Shown piece by piece: positions 16,753 to 26,253 of a stretch of 64,000 nt of DNA. The translations under genes were made by a program, and so were the position numbers. Below the pieces are notes generated by a model. It made no database searches. It was given only the letters and a program-made list of their open reading frames with translations, and was not told where the DNA came from. Numbering within the stretch: the stretch's first letter is position 1; each line of letters opens with the position of its first letter. The stretch comes from an uncultured Pseudomonadota bacterium (GTDB lineage Bacteria > Pseudomonadota > Gammaproteobacteria > Steroidobacterales > Steroidobacteraceae), in NCBI GenBank assembly GCA_903879335.1, contig CAIRLC010000017.1:1-64000 (forward strand). Reading direction: 5' to 3'.

Positions 16753-17874
16753 TCAGAACTTAAAGAGTGCTTGTACCGCGACTGAATTCTGACTCGAGGT
16801 GACCGAGGCGGTCTCGATTTTCTTAACGAACGCTGACTCATCGGACGTGTCAGCTCGCGCCTCTACACGCAGTTCGAGAGCCTTCGTCGGTAAGTAGGCG
16901 AGCGTTGCCGTGACCTCTTTCCACTTCTGCGCGACACCCGTGCGATAGCCATCGGCATCATCAAAATATTCAGCGCGCAGCGACGCCTTCCACTGATCAC
17001 TGATGGTGTAGTTGGCATAGGCAGCAAGACCACTCCACTTGGCATCGATAGGGCTTTTCACGCCATCGGTTACACCCGCCTGTTTAGCCCAATCGTAGTT
17101 CAGCACGAAGCTCAGTGAGTCGGTGACATTCCACGTTGCGACGAGGTCGATCAGCGAGCGCGTTCCCTCTGGTCCCGTGTCCACGAGACCACCGATACGC
17201 TGTTTGCCAATGTACCCCGACGCCGCGAATGCCAATGCCTTCGAGGGCGTATAGGTGCCACCCACTTCGAGGGTCTTGCCGGAATTCGCATTCTTCAGTG
17301 CATCCCAACCATTGTTGACGCCGAGGATCAGGCTGACCGTGTCCGTCGCCGCATAGGTTGCTCGCAGTCCGGTATGGGTAAATGGAATCGCATACCCGAA
17401 GAGGATTGAGCGCGAAAAATTTGCGTTCGTGGGCGAATTAATCACCTCTGCCCCAGATAGCGTTACAAACTTACCCGCAATCACCGTCAACGGACCTGTG
17501 GCGTACTGCAAAAAGGCTTGCGTGACGTCGAATTTATTAGTGCCGCCAGTAATCGCACCATAGGAGGCAATCAGATTGGCATCATTGCCAGCGGTCACGT
17601 TGAGTACCGCGCCGAGACCTTCTTTGGGCTGATAAGCGAACGTTACGGCTGCTTGCTGCAACGAAAAGCCGTCGCTTTTCACATCAAACACTCGGTCTGC
17701 GGTGCCACTCGTAAACACACCCGCGCCGGACAGGTTCGAATACGATCCATCAAAATAACCGCTAATCACCAAACTGGTCGGCGCATCGGCCGCCCCCTCA
17801 GACTCCGCCGCCGCAACGCCACCCGCAAGCAAAGCTAAAGCTGCGATGCTGCACACCCTGACATTCATATCCAT
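16753..17874 (-). CDS. Outer membrane beta-barrel protein (OmpL-like porin family)
   Basis: A 373-residue exported protein. The signal peptide is MDMNVRVCSIAALALLAGG...AAAE. The mature chain alternates short polar turns with amphipathic strands and ends in VAVQALFKF, with the terminal Phe required for BAM-mediated insertion. It resembles the putative beta-barrel porin-2 (OmpL-like) family; GYFDGSYSN near the mature start and QAFLQYATGPLTVIAGKF fit. The ATG at 17874 was preferred over 17895 because AGGGGA lies 6 nt upstream. The substrate is unknown. It is monocistronic, with a hairpin after the stop. Confidence 0.85.
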   Translation of the reverse strand: MDMNVRVCSIAALALLAGGVAAAESEGAADAPTSLVISGYFDGSYSNLSGAGVFTSGTADRVFDVKSDGFSLQQAAVTFAYQPKEGLGAVLNVTAGNDANLIASYGAITGGTNKFDVTQAFLQYATGPLTVIAGKFVTLSGAEVINSPTNANFSRSILFGYAIPFTHTGLRATYAATDTVSLILGVNNGWDALKNANSGKTLEVGGTYTPSKALAFAASGYIGKQRIGGLVDTGPEGTRSLIDLVATWNVTDSLSFVLNYDWAKQAGVTDGVKSPIDAKWSGLAAYANYTISDQWKASLRAEYFDDADGYRTGVAQKWKEVTATLAYLPTKALELRVEARADTSDESAFVKKIETASVTSSQNSVAVQALFKF

Positions 17875-18140
17875 TCGAAGTCCCCTGAATTGCAACAGTC
17901 ATGTGAAGAACTGCTCAGACCAATGCAGGGATCGTGCCGACTTGGGCGGCGACGACATTATTTATTAAGTCTTTGTTTTTTATCGCGTATTGAATGATCG
18001 CCCGCCCTTTTCCGGGGCATCGCGACGCAAAATTGCACTTTTAAGGTGCGCCGCATCCGCAGAATCCCTGAGTGCACTAGCCCGCAACGCGCCTAGGATC
18101 AAGCCTCAACATCTGGATAAACGCTGATGTGGAGAACGAC

Positions 18141-18500
18141 ATGCTAACGCGGCTAATTCCTGAGGTAGGGCACTGGTACCGGGACCGAAGTGATGGACAT
18201 CTATTCCAGGTGGTCGCGCTGGACGACCATGTGGGCACGATTGAAGTGCAGCACTCGGACGGTGATCTTGATGAATTAGAGATGGACACATGGTTCGCGC
18301 TTGGGCTTGACGCCGCCACATCACCGGAGGACCTGCGGGGCTCCGGGGACCCGTTAGATCCTGAGGAACGAGAATACGCGGTCGCCGGAGAAGGCTGGGA
18401 GCCGAACTTACCGCGCGAAGTTTGTGCGATTGCGGATTCAATCGATGATCGGGCGGATTACAACGAAATTGAATCCGATCCCGACGACAAAACACACTAG
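18141..18500 (+). CDS. DUF6763-like small acidic protein
   Basis: A 119-residue protein, MLTRLIPEVGHWYRDRSDGHLFQVVALDD..., with the block IEVQHSDGDLDELEMDTWF and a strongly acidic C-terminus. This matches my memory of the DUF6763 family, short proteins common in gammaproteobacteria with no known function. The ATG at 18141 has TGGAG 7 nt upstream. The alternative GTG at 18129 overlaps that ribosome site. It is convergent with the uspE-like gene and probably cytosolic. Confidence 0.75.
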   Translation: MLTRLIPEVGHWYRDRSDGHLFQVVALDDHVGTIEVQHSDGDLDELEMDTWFALGLDAATSPEDLRGSGDPLDPEEREYAVAGEGWEPNLPREVCAIADSIDDRADYNEIESDPDDKTH

Positions 18501-18507
18501 CGTCGAT

Positions 18508-19485
18508 CTAAAATGCGGGCACGACCCATGGGCGCTCCGTCGTTCTCTTGGGCACATCAGTGCGAAAGCCCTCGGGTTTCACGACCAGGACATCACAGGG
18601 CAGCGCATCAATCACGTTTTCGGCCGTATTACCGATGAAAAGCCGCTTGATCGCACTGCGTGATACAGCGCCCATGACGACGACGCCAGCGCCAATCTCG
18701 CTAGCCAGTTGTGGCAGCACCTCAACAGGCATGCCGCAATCGAGATGCTGACGCGCCCGCGGAATCGCAAACGGCTTGACGAGCTCACCATACGCCTCCT
18801 TAACATCCCCTAGGTATTCTGCAGCAAACTGCAGCGGCATCGGCGCAGGTTCAACCAAAAATCCAGCAACAACCAACGGGTTAGCGGAATAAAAATGAGC
18901 CGCATGCACTGGTGACTCAAACAATTGAGCAAAGTCTCGGCCAGCTTCGAGCAACCGCGCGTCCAAAGATTCAGGCTTAGCATGAGCGTGCATGGGATCA
19001 ACCGAAACAAGCACCGGGGCATTGTCATAGGGTTGGCGAGTCTTCACGAGCAACATGGGACACGGACAAGACCGAATAAGCTGCCAATCGGTATTGGTTA
19101 AGACCATTCGGGCCACGCGACTATGGCGATGGGTACCGACTAGTAGCAGCCCGATTTTTTCGCGCATCACTTCCCGCACGATGCTGTCATGGGGCGGATA
19201 GTCCCAGCGTACACGCAGGTGTACGTCAATCCCCGCGGATCGCAGCGGTTTAGACAACACCTCTAATTCAGCCTTCCGACGATCAACGAAGGCTGCGATC
19301 GATAATTCGAGCTCCTCCTTAGAAAAGTACTGCTGCCCGGTTAAGAATGGGCTGTACAGGCTGTGGAAGATCGTGACCCGAGCACCACAGCGGCTGGCGA
19401 TTTCAGCTGCGCGATCCAATAACGGCGCAACACGGGCAGTCGGATCCGCGAGCGCTACCATGATGTGGCTTGGGCCTTTAGTCAT
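18508..19485 (-). CDS. Tandem universal stress protein (UspE-like)
   Basis: A 325-residue protein with two UspA domains: residues about 8-148 (start HIMVALADPT, end VLTNTDWQLIRSCPCPMLLV) and about 155-300 (VLVSVDPMHAHA ... VVMGAVSRSAIKRLFIGNTAENVIDALPCDVLVV). The nucleotide-binding GX2GX9G(S/T) pattern is recognisable in the second repeat as GAVSRSAIKRLFIGNTAE but is weak in the first. The layout equals E. coli UspE. The ATG at 19485 with AGAGAGG 8 nt upstream replaces the longer frame from 19536. Role: stress tolerance, mechanism unknown. Confidence 0.88.
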   Translation of the reverse strand: MTKGPSHIMVALADPTARVAPLLDRAAEIASRCGARVTIFHSLYSPFLTGQQYFSKEELELSIAAFVDRRKAELEVLSKPLRSAGIDVHLRVRWDYPPHDSIVREVMREKIGLLLVGTHRHSRVARMVLTNTDWQLIRSCPCPMLLVKTRQPYDNAPVLVSVDPMHAHAKPESLDARLLEAGRDFAQLFESPVHAAHFYSANPLVVAGFLVEPAPMPLQFAAEYLGDVKEAYGELVKPFAIPRARQHLDCGMPVEVLPQLASEIGAGVVVMGAVSRSAIKRLFIGNTAENVIDALPCDVLVVKPEGFRTDVPKRTTERPWVVPAF

Positions 19486-19571
19486 GACACGTACCTCTCT
19501 GAGAGACGGTCTCAGAGTACGCCGAGCGGTACGCAATGGATTAAGCGCTTTCCACCACTTCCTTGCGGGGC

Positions 19572-20513
19572 TTACTTAGCCCACGGCAAACGATCCAAGT
19601 CGACATTGCCACCGGTCAGAATCATGGCGATCGAGGAGCCTGCGACTTTGCCCTCTAGGACGGCCGCTAAAGGCACGGCCCCCGAAGGCTCAACAACAAC
19701 CTTGAGACGATCAAACAATAAACGCGTCGCCGCCAGTATCGAGTCTTCGCTCACAACCACAATATCGTCCACGTACTGACGTGCCAGACGCAAGGTGCGA
19801 GCGGATAGCGCGCCGCGCAGGCCGTCTGCCACCGTCACTGGCGAGAGTTGAGGCTGCAGGACGCCAGTCGCCCATGAACGGGCGGCATCATCAGCGCCGG
19901 CCGGTTCAACACCGACGACGCGCACCCTCGGCCAACATGTTCGCGCCGCTATGGCGGTTCCGGCTAATAGCCCTCCGCCACCCACTGGGACCAACACCAC
20001 GTCCGGCGGGGTTAATTCGCTGCTCAGCTCCAGCAATGCCGTACCTTGGCCGGCAATGACCTCAGGGTCATCATAGGGATGAACCAAAACACCGCCAGTC
20101 TGCGCACACAGCTCCGCGGCGACCGCCTCGCGGGCTGCGAGCGTCGGCTCACAAATCGTAATTCGCCCGCCCCACTCTTCTACTGCTTGGCGCTTGATAC
20201 TCGGGGCTCCCTTAGGCATCACGATGTGCGCAGGGACACCTCGCAACGAGGCCGCACGGGCAAGGGCCGCCGCATGATTGCCGGATGAATGTGTCACCAC
20301 CCCCCGTCGAGCCACCGCCTCGGACAAGGCGAACACGGCATTACAGGCGCCGCGAGCTTTGAAGGCACCGACGGCCTGCAAATTCTCACATTTGAAGGCC
20401 AGACCCGGGAAATGGACCTCATCCGCCAAGACCGGCGTACGCCGCACATAGGGGGCAATGCGAGCCGCTGCAGTGACGATATCCGCAAAACCCGGGTCAA
20501 TCTGGTCAGCCAT
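19572..20513 (-). CDS. Threonine/serine dehydratase or serine racemase-like PLP enzyme
   Basis: A 313-residue fold-type II PLP enzyme. The Schiff-base lysine is in CENLQAVGAFKARGA, the substrate loop is SSGNHAAALARAA, and the PLP phosphate cup is VPVGGGGLLAGTA. The C-terminal regulatory ACT domain of biosynthetic IlvA is absent, so it is a short catabolic or racemase-type enzyme. Deamination of Thr/Ser, or Ser racemisation, cannot be separated by motif; 3-hydroxyaspartate dehydratase is another possibility. It is divergent from the GABA-type permease. Confidence 0.85.
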   Translation of the reverse strand: MADQIDPGFADIVTAAARIAPYVRRTPVLADEVHFPGLAFKCENLQAVGAFKARGACNAVFALSEAVARRGVVTHSSGNHAAALARAASLRGVPAHIVMPKGAPSIKRQAVEEWGGRITICEPTLAAREAVAAELCAQTGGVLVHPYDDPEVIAGQGTALLELSSELTPPDVVLVPVGGGGLLAGTAIAARTCWPRVRVVGVEPAGADDAARSWATGVLQPQLSPVTVADGLRGALSARTLRLARQYVDDIVVVSEDSILAATRLLFDRLKVVVEPSGAVPLAAVLEGKVAGSSIAMILTGGNVDLDRLPWAK

Positions 20514-20636
20514 AGGGATCCGCCTCCTCGGTCGAGCGTGAATATTTTGCCCTCTGATTCTACGTCTGACTGCCCGACGGGCGCCGCATTGTGTAACCTG
20601 CGGGACGCGCCATTAAGCGCGTGGAGCAAGACCAAC

Positions 20637-22013
20637 ATGACCCAACCCGTTTCTGACACGGCCGGCGCCCCTAATACGCTGAGCAAGTCCCTTAAATCGC
20701 GTCACGTCACGATGATCACCATCGGCGGCATCATCGGTGCTGGACTGTTCGTCGGTAGTAGCGTGGCAATCTCAGCCGCTGGCCCGGCGATCCTCATCAG
20801 CTACGCGCTCACGGGCCTGCTGGTCCTGCTGATCATGCGCATGTTGGGTGAGATGGCCGTCGACATGCCCAACATCCGCTCCTTCACGGAATTTTCGCGC
20901 GCCGGCCTCGGCAATTGGGCCGGGTTCTCGGTGGGTTGGCTCTATTGGTATTTTTGGATTGTTGTGATTCCCGTTGAGGCAATCGCCGGGGCCAACATTC
21001 TTCAAGAATTCTTGCCGATCCCAAATCTAGCCATCGGTCTCGTACTCATGGCGCTGATGACCGGCGTCAATTTGATGTCGGCGCGCGCCTACGGGGAATT
21101 CGAGTTTTGGTTTGCATCTATCAAAGTCGCCGCGATTATTTCCTTCATTACCCTTGGGTTATCGCACGCTTTCGGCTTCCATTCCGAAGAAGGGATGACC
21201 TTCGCGAATCTGTACTCCCACGGCGGCTTCGCTCCGAAAGGCGCATTCGCCGTACTTGCAGCGGTCACGACTGTCATCTTCTCAATGATGGGCGCCGAAG
21301 TCGTGACGATCGCGGCGGCCGAATCGGAGGAACCTGCCCGGGCGGTGGCCCGGATGACGTCCACCATCATTGGCCGGATTCTGATCTTTTATGTCGGCTC
21401 AATCTTCGTAATCTGCAGTGTCTTGCCATGGACCGAAGTGAAGTCGGGCGTATCCCCATTCGCTGCTGCGCTCGACACCCTGCATATCCCGTTCGCCGGG
21501 ACGATCATGAAGGGCATCATTCTCACAGCGGTGTTGTCTTGCTTGAATTCGGCGTTTTACGTGGCTTCACGGGTACTGTTCGTCCTCGCCGAAAAAGGTG
21601 ACGCTCCGCGCGCACTCGTTAAGACTAATTCCAGCCAAGTCCCTGCGCGCTCTGTGCTGCTGGCGAGCGCCGCCGGCTTCGTCGGCGTCGTTGCGAACCT
21701 GCTGTTACCCGATGTGTACGCCTTTTTGACGAACGCTTCGGGTGCTCTGATCGTGGTGATTTATCTGGCTACTGCAGTCTCACAGATCGTCACACGGCGT
21801 CGGCGCGAAACGGCCGGCGGCCCAGCGCCAACCCTACCAATGTGGCTGTTCCCATGGCTGAGCTATGTGGCGATCGCAGGCATGGTGTTAGTCCTCGTGG
21901 CGATGGCCATTACACCCTCACACCAGTACGAATTTTGGGCGAGCACCGTGTCCATCGCAGTGGCGCTCTTGTTGTACGTCTTATTGCGTCGCGGCAAAGG
22001 CCAACAGGCCTAA
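20637..22013 (+). CDS. Amino acid permease (GabP/AAT family)
   Basis: A 458-residue APC-family transporter with about 12 transmembrane helices. The AAT signature appears in the first helices: SRHVTMITIGGIIGAGLFVGS, with GEMAVDMPN and SVGWLYWYFWI next, and NSAFYVASRVLFVLAEKGDAP in the second half. This best fits GABA permease GabP or related proline/aromatic carriers. The ATG at 20637 with GGAG upstream starts at the expected family position; the open frame continues upstream into the divergent gene. It is followed after 18 nt by the aldehyde dehydrogenase. Import of the GABA formed by PuuD-type reactions is possible (inference). Confidence 0.85.
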   Translation: MTQPVSDTAGAPNTLSKSLKSRHVTMITIGGIIGAGLFVGSSVAISAAGPAILISYALTGLLVLLIMRMLGEMAVDMPNIRSFTEFSRAGLGNWAGFSVGWLYWYFWIVVIPVEAIAGANILQEFLPIPNLAIGLVLMALMTGVNLMSARAYGEFEFWFASIKVAAIISFITLGLSHAFGFHSEEGMTFANLYSHGGFAPKGAFAVLAAVTTVIFSMMGAEVVTIAAAESEEPARAVARMTSTIIGRILIFYVGSIFVICSVLPWTEVKSGVSPFAAALDTLHIPFAGTIMKGIILTAVLSCLNSAFYVASRVLFVLAEKGDAPRALVKTNSSQVPARSVLLASAAGFVGVVANLLLPDVYAFLTNASGALIVVIYLATAVSQIVTRRRRETAGGPAPTLPMWLFPWLSYVAIAGMVLVLVAMAITPSHQYEFWASTVSIAVALLLYVLLRRGKGQQA

Positions 22014-22031
22014 CTCAAGGAGGTCCGGCCG

Positions 22032-23441
22032 ATGGCGGATGAGTCGGCCGATCACCTCTTGGCGTTATTTGAGCGGCAGCGGTCGGCTTTTTCCGCCGAA
22101 CCGGTGCCCAGTGCTGCATCGAGACGGGCGCGCCTACAGAGCCTCATCAATGCGCTCAAGCGCCACAAATACGCGCTCGCAGAGGCCATCTCGAAAGATT
22201 TCGGTGGCCGGGCAACTTTTGAATCGCTACTGGCTGATGTGCTCGGCCCAGTGCTCGCTGCGCGCCACGCACGCCGTCACTTGGCCGGCTGGATGCGAGC
22301 ACAGCGGCGGGATACCGAACTCCTATTTCTAAGCAATCGTGCCTGGGTGGAGTACCAACCCAAAGGCGTCGTTGGCATCGTCTCGCCCTGGAACTTCCCC
22401 GTCTATCTTGCCATCGGACCTTTGATTGCGGCGATTGCGACGGGAAACCGCGCGATGATCAAAGGATCGGAGTACGCGCCACATACGAATGCGGCACTGC
22501 AAGTGCTGCTGGATGAGGCGTTGGGCACCGGCGCAGTACCGGTGGTGGTTGGAGATGCAGAGGTGGCTCGCGCGTTCACCGCTTTGCCCTTTGATCATCT
22601 GATTTTCACTGGAGCGCCATCGATTGCGCCGGCCGTCATGACAAACGCCGCCAAACACCTCACACCGGTGACACTGGAACTCGGGGGCAAGTCACCGGCG
22701 ATCCTCGCGGAGACGTCTGACATCAACGCAGCCGCGCATTCCATCGCGCACGGCAAACTTTTCAATGCCGGACAGATTTGCGTATCACCTGACTACGCGC
22801 TCGTACCGGAACATCTTGTGGATGATTTTGTGGTCGCAGTCACGCGCGCCGCGACTGCTTTTTACCCCCAACCTGTCACCGACCCGGATTACACCAGCAT
22901 CATCAATGAGCGCCAGCACGCTCGTTTAAGCGCCTTGCTCGCCGATGCGCGGTCGCTGGGCGCCAAGATTCAAACGGTTGCCGCCACCGATGGCTGCCGC
23001 CAACCGTTGACCATCGTGACAGGCGTCACTCGTCAGATGCGGCTAATGCAGGATGAGTTGTTCGGTCCGATTCTCCCGGTCGTCGCCTACCGAACCCTCG
23101 ACGATGCAATCGAGGTCGTCAATGCCGGACCACGACCATTAGCGCTGTATCCATACGGCTTTGATCCGGCTGCCTTAAGAGCGCTCCTCGACCGCACCCA
23201 CTCGGGTGGTGTCACGATCAACGATTGGGGCTGGCACGTGTTTAATCACGACTTGCCGTTTGGCGGCATCGGCCAATCCGGCATGGGTAGCTACCACGGT
23301 ATCGAGGGATTCCGTGAACTGTCCCACGCGCGCGCAGTCTTTCGGCGACATCGATTCTTCCCTGTCAGCTTGTTCCGCCCGCCTTATGGCCGCTGGGCTC
23401 AGCGCCTGGTCGTGAGGCTTTACTTGGGAAGCGATTCTTAG
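22032..23441 (+). CDS. Aldehyde dehydrogenase (coniferyl aldehyde dehydrogenase-like)
   Basis: A 469-residue NAD(P)-dependent aldehyde dehydrogenase. Landmarks: IVSPWNFPVYLAIGP, the cofactor glycines IFTGAPSIAPAV, the general-base Glu in LELGGKSP, the catalytic Cys in NAGQICVSPDY and the C-terminal PFGGIGQSGMGSYHG. The short form with a SYHGIEGFRELSHARAV end matches CalB (coniferyl aldehyde) and membrane-associated fatty aldehyde enzymes. A strong AAGGAGG lies 9 nt before the ATG. Its operon partner is the permease. The substrate is not fixed by sequence; it is not a close PuuC type. Confidence 0.88.
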   Translation: MADESADHLLALFERQRSAFSAEPVPSAASRRARLQSLINALKRHKYALAEAISKDFGGRATFESLLADVLGPVLAARHARRHLAGWMRAQRRDTELLFLSNRAWVEYQPKGVVGIVSPWNFPVYLAIGPLIAAIATGNRAMIKGSEYAPHTNAALQVLLDEALGTGAVPVVVGDAEVARAFTALPFDHLIFTGAPSIAPAVMTNAAKHLTPVTLELGGKSPAILAETSDINAAAHSIAHGKLFNAGQICVSPDYALVPEHLVDDFVVAVTRAATAFYPQPVTDPDYTSIINERQHARLSALLADARSLGAKIQTVAATDGCRQPLTIVTGVTRQMRLMQDELFGPILPVVAYRTLDDAIEVVNAGPRPLALYPYGFDPAALRALLDRTHSGGVTINDWGWHVFNHDLPFGGIGQSGMGSYHGIEGFRELSHARAVFRRHRFFPVSLFRPPYGRWAQRLVVRLYLGSDS

Positions 23442-23977
23442 GCTCGACGTCGCCGCCATTCGGCAGCGGTCTGACCATAGACATCGACCCGCTGCAAGGC
23501 GGGCGCCGGCAAATCAGCGTCCCGCAGACGGTTGGAGCCCAAACGCCGGGCCAGTGCGACCGATTTATGGTTACTCGGATCGATACAGTGGATGAATTCA
23601 GTCCATCCAAGCGTACCAACCACCCAATCAATCGCCGCAATCGCTGCCTCCGTCGCATAGCCTTGACCGTGCAAATCGGAGACCAGACCCCAGCCCACTT
23701 CATTGCCCGGCCATCCATCAGGCCGCCAAGGGCCAACGCGACCGATCCAACGTCCGCTCGCACGCTCAATGACCGAGAACATGCCAAATCCATACAGGGC
23801 CCACGAGCCGGCCATCTGGACGAACGCGCGCCATGCGACGGCGCGGGGTTGTGTGCCGCCGAGGGTGGCCATTGTGATCGGGTCAGCCGCCATGAGGGCC
23901 CAGGCGTCGAAGTCGTCTCGTAGGGGTGGCCGTAAGCGTAGCCGCGGGGTCTCAAGTTGAGGTTCGATCAGGGCCAT
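23438..23977 (-). CDS. GNAT-family acetyltransferase (RimJ/RimL-like)
   Basis: A 179-residue N-acetyltransferase: ETPRLRLRPPLRDDFDAW opening, GMFSVIERASGRWIGRVGPWRP in the central sheet, and the acetyl-CoA pyrophosphate loop in DLHGQGYATEAAIAAIDWV, followed by HCIDPSNHKSVALARRLG. This is the ribosomal-protein-alanine acetyltransferase-like branch, but the acceptor is unknown. It overlaps the end of the aldehyde dehydrogenase tail to tail by 4 bp and starts 10 bp inside the GST gene, so it is probably co-transcribed with it. Confidence 0.88.
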   Translation of the reverse strand: MALIEPQLETPRLRLRPPLRDDFDAWALMAADPITMATLGGTQPRAVAWRAFVQMAGSWALYGFGMFSVIERASGRWIGRVGPWRPDGWPGNEVGWGLVSDLHGQGYATEAAIAAIDWVVGTLGWTEFIHCIDPSNHKSVALARRLGSNRLRDADLPAPALQRVDVYGQTAAEWRRRRA

Positions 23978-24603
23978 CCGGAGAGATCCTCTGCTTGACA
24001 GACGGCTGCAAAACTTCGCCTCGCGGTCATCCGCTCGACCAAGCTAGCTATTGCCGGCCAGTGCAATGCCGAAGTTGGCAAATGGCGGGACCAGCGGGCG
24101 AGCATGGCCGCATGGAAGTCCACCACGGTCGGCGTGTCCGTCCCACAAATGTAGGGGCCCTGGACCAGCAAGTGGTCATTGAGTCGCTGAAAGGCGGCCT
24201 CTAATCGAGACCGCGCCATGGACTGAACCACCTCCTGCGCGCCCTCGCCTGCCGGCTCAGTCGGATAAAACCAGTTCCGGAATGCCGGCTGCACGGTATT
24301 GGCTAAATGCAGCATCCATTGCAAATACATTTCCCGGCGCGGATCACCGAGCACGGGCGCGAGCGCATGTTCGGGATGCCGCTCGGCAAGCAACAGCCCA
24401 AGCGCCGCCGCTTCATAGACCGGTCGCCCGTCGACGAGCAACAAGGGCACCATTCCGTTTGGATTCAGACGCAAATACTCCGGCGACTTATGTTCGCCCC
24501 GCTCACCATCGACGCAGACCAAGCGGTATGAAGCCCCGATGTCGATCAGCAACCAGTGGACCACGAAACTGGCGGCACCAGGCATGTAATACAGGGTGTA
24601 CAA
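23968..24603 (-). CDS. Glutathione S-transferase family protein
   Basis: A 211-residue GST. The thioredoxin-like N-terminal domain has the active-site region YYMPGAASFVVH, the cis-Pro block NPNGMVPLLLVDG and the glutathione-binding VYEAAALGLLLAERHP. The all-helical C-terminal domain has the conserved GTDTPTVVDFHAAMLARW. The catalytic residue is probably a Ser or Ala-flanked Ser in GAAS rather than Cys. The physiological substrate is unknown. It overlaps the GNAT gene by 10 bp. Confidence 0.88.
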   Translation of the reverse strand: MYTLYYMPGAASFVVHWLLIDIGASYRLVCVDGERGEHKSPEYLRLNPNGMVPLLLVDGRPVYEAAALGLLLAERHPEHALAPVLGDPRREMYLQWMLHLANTVQPAFRNWFYPTEPAGEGAQEVVQSMARSRLEAAFQRLNDHLLVQGPYICGTDTPTVVDFHAAMLARWSRHLPTSALHWPAIASLVERMTARRSFAAVCQAEDLSGWP

Positions 24604-24709
24604 AAGGCGTTCTCCCTTCCCGAAGCGCTATACCGGTAGGCCCCGCTGTCCCCGGCGCCGAATAGCGTTCATAATGCCCGGGTTTGATTCGCCTAGGAAC
24701 TCTGATTCA

Positions 24710-25774
24710 ATGTCTGCCGCGCTCAAGATCGTTACTGAAAACTCTTCCGCTTCAACGACCTACAGCATTCCACGGCTGCGGGAAGTGCTGTCAGCGTACT
24801 ATCGCCGTTCAACCGCGATCGCGATTGCGCTGTTGTCTGCGGATATCGCGCTATTCGGCTTCGCAGAATGGCTGGTTGCGCGCAACAGCCTCGGCTGGCA
24901 ATTGTTGGGCTCGGTTTTGGCGACACTGGCGATTGTGCGCCTCTTCATTATTGGGCACGACGCGTGCCATGGCAGCCTGACGGATCACGACGGACTCAAT
25001 AAGGTATTGGGCCGCATCGCGTTTCTGCCGTCGATGACGCCCTACAGCTTGTGGCGGGTCGGCCATAACGTGGTCCACCACGGCTTCAATAGCCTGAAGG
25101 GCCGTGATTTCGTTTGGGAGCCCAAAGACCCCTCGGAGTGGGAGCAACTGTCGCCCGCCGGCAAGGCGCTAGAGCGGCTGTACCGCAGTGCAGCGGGACC
25201 TTTGCCGTACTACTTGTTTGAAATCTGGTGGCGTCGTCTGTACTACCCACGCGGCAAGAATTCGCCGGGCAGTCGCTCTGAGTTCTTCTGGGATTCAACG
25301 CTGGTGACCGTTTTCGCAGCGCTATGGATCGGGGGCTTGGTCATGTTCTCGGCGGGCTCTATCGGTGTATCCGTGGTGCTCGGATTCCTGATTCCGTTTC
25401 TGGTTTGGAACTGGACGGTTGGCTTTGTGGTGTATCTGCATCACACCCACCCAGATTTCGTTTGGTATGCCGATAAGACGTCTTGGCTGAAGGAACAGGG
25501 CATCCTCCACGGCACGGTGCGGTACCGCATCCGCCCTTGGTGGAACTTCCTGCTGCACAACATCATGGAACATGCGGCACATCATCTGGATGCCAAGATC
25601 CCGCTCTATCGACTCAAAGCAGCGCAAACGGCCCTTGCGAAACTGGTCCCGGAAATCCCCGAGATCGAGTTGTCGATGCGCACGTACTGGCGCACGGTAC
25701 GCGAATGCAAGCTGTTCGATTTTGACCGTAAAGTTTGGGTGCGATTCCCGAAGAGCGCTCGCGCCAACGCCTAG
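24710..25774 (+). CDS. Fatty acid desaturase (membrane di-iron)
   Basis: A 354-residue integral membrane desaturase. All three histidine boxes are present: GHDACHGS, GHNVVHHGF and, near the end, EHAAHHLDAKIP with the upstream HNIMEHAAHH. Hydrophobic pairs flank the boxes. It resembles the DesA/delta-12 FADS group, which introduces double bonds into acyl lipids with ferredoxin-derived electrons. The ATG at 24710 was chosen for TAGGAA upstream; the open frame extends to 24596, over the start of the divergent GST gene. A truncated paralogue lies at 31065. Confidence 0.88.
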   Translation: MSAALKIVTENSSASTTYSIPRLREVLSAYYRRSTAIAIALLSADIALFGFAEWLVARNSLGWQLLGSVLATLAIVRLFIIGHDACHGSLTDHDGLNKVLGRIAFLPSMTPYSLWRVGHNVVHHGFNSLKGRDFVWEPKDPSEWEQLSPAGKALERLYRSAAGPLPYYLFEIWWRRLYYPRGKNSPGSRSEFFWDSTLVTVFAALWIGGLVMFSAGSIGVSVVLGFLIPFLVWNWTVGFVVYLHHTHPDFVWYADKTSWLKEQGILHGTVRYRIRPWWNFLLHNIMEHAAHHLDAKIPLYRLKAAQTALAKLVPEIPEIELSMRTYWRTVRECKLFDFDRKVWVRFPKSARANA

Positions 25775-25878
25775 CGCTCTGATCCCGAATCGGTGTGTCG
25801 GACTCAAGTCCGGCGCACCGGATCGATAGGCTTGAGCCGTCAAGGCTATAGGCTCGATCGGCCTGCCAACCCCGTCGT

Positions 25879-26253
25879 CTAATCCCCGAGATTCAGCGAC
25901 TGCGGGGTGAATAGATCATCGCTCGTTGAACAATCCGCGCGCGTATCACACGGAAAATCCTTTTCTATCAGCACCGCCAACGAACCGGCATCGTGGTCGG
26001 CCGAAAAGGCGTACGAGGCCTCATTACCCCGGGCCCACAGGTTAAACGCGCTACGCGGCAACCCGACGCCCACCAAGCCCTCGACACAGTCCACCACCGG
26101 CGCAGTCAATTCAGCGTCTATCGACAGCCCGAAACGCAATTGTCCGCTCGGAAACCGTGTGGTTGCGACTAAAAAGTCGGTCGCGAGCAGATCAGACAAC
26201 TCCCGGCGACCTAGTCGGCAGCGAATCGAGTCGTCTTGAATACGGATTTTCAT
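25879..26253 (-). CDS. DUF7009-like protein downstream of fdhD
   Basis: A 124-residue protein beginning MKIRIQDDSIRCRLGRREL, then ATTRFPSGQLRFGLSID and ending in an acidic CDTRADCSTSDD stretch. I recall the DUF7009 family as having this MKIRI.(G/D).SIR.RL opening and neighbouring fdhD. Its ATG overlaps the fdhD stop (ATGA-type, 4 bp), so the two are translated together. The D/C-rich tail is notable. Function unknown; a role in molybdenum cofactor or formate dehydrogenase maturation is a guess from context. Confidence 0.7.
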   Translation of the reverse strand: MKIRIQDDSIRCRLGRRELSDLLATDFLVATTRFPSGQLRFGLSIDAELTAPVVDCVEGLVGVGLPRSAFNLWARGNEASYAFSADHDAGSLAVLIEKDFPCDTRADCSTSDDLFTPQSLNLGD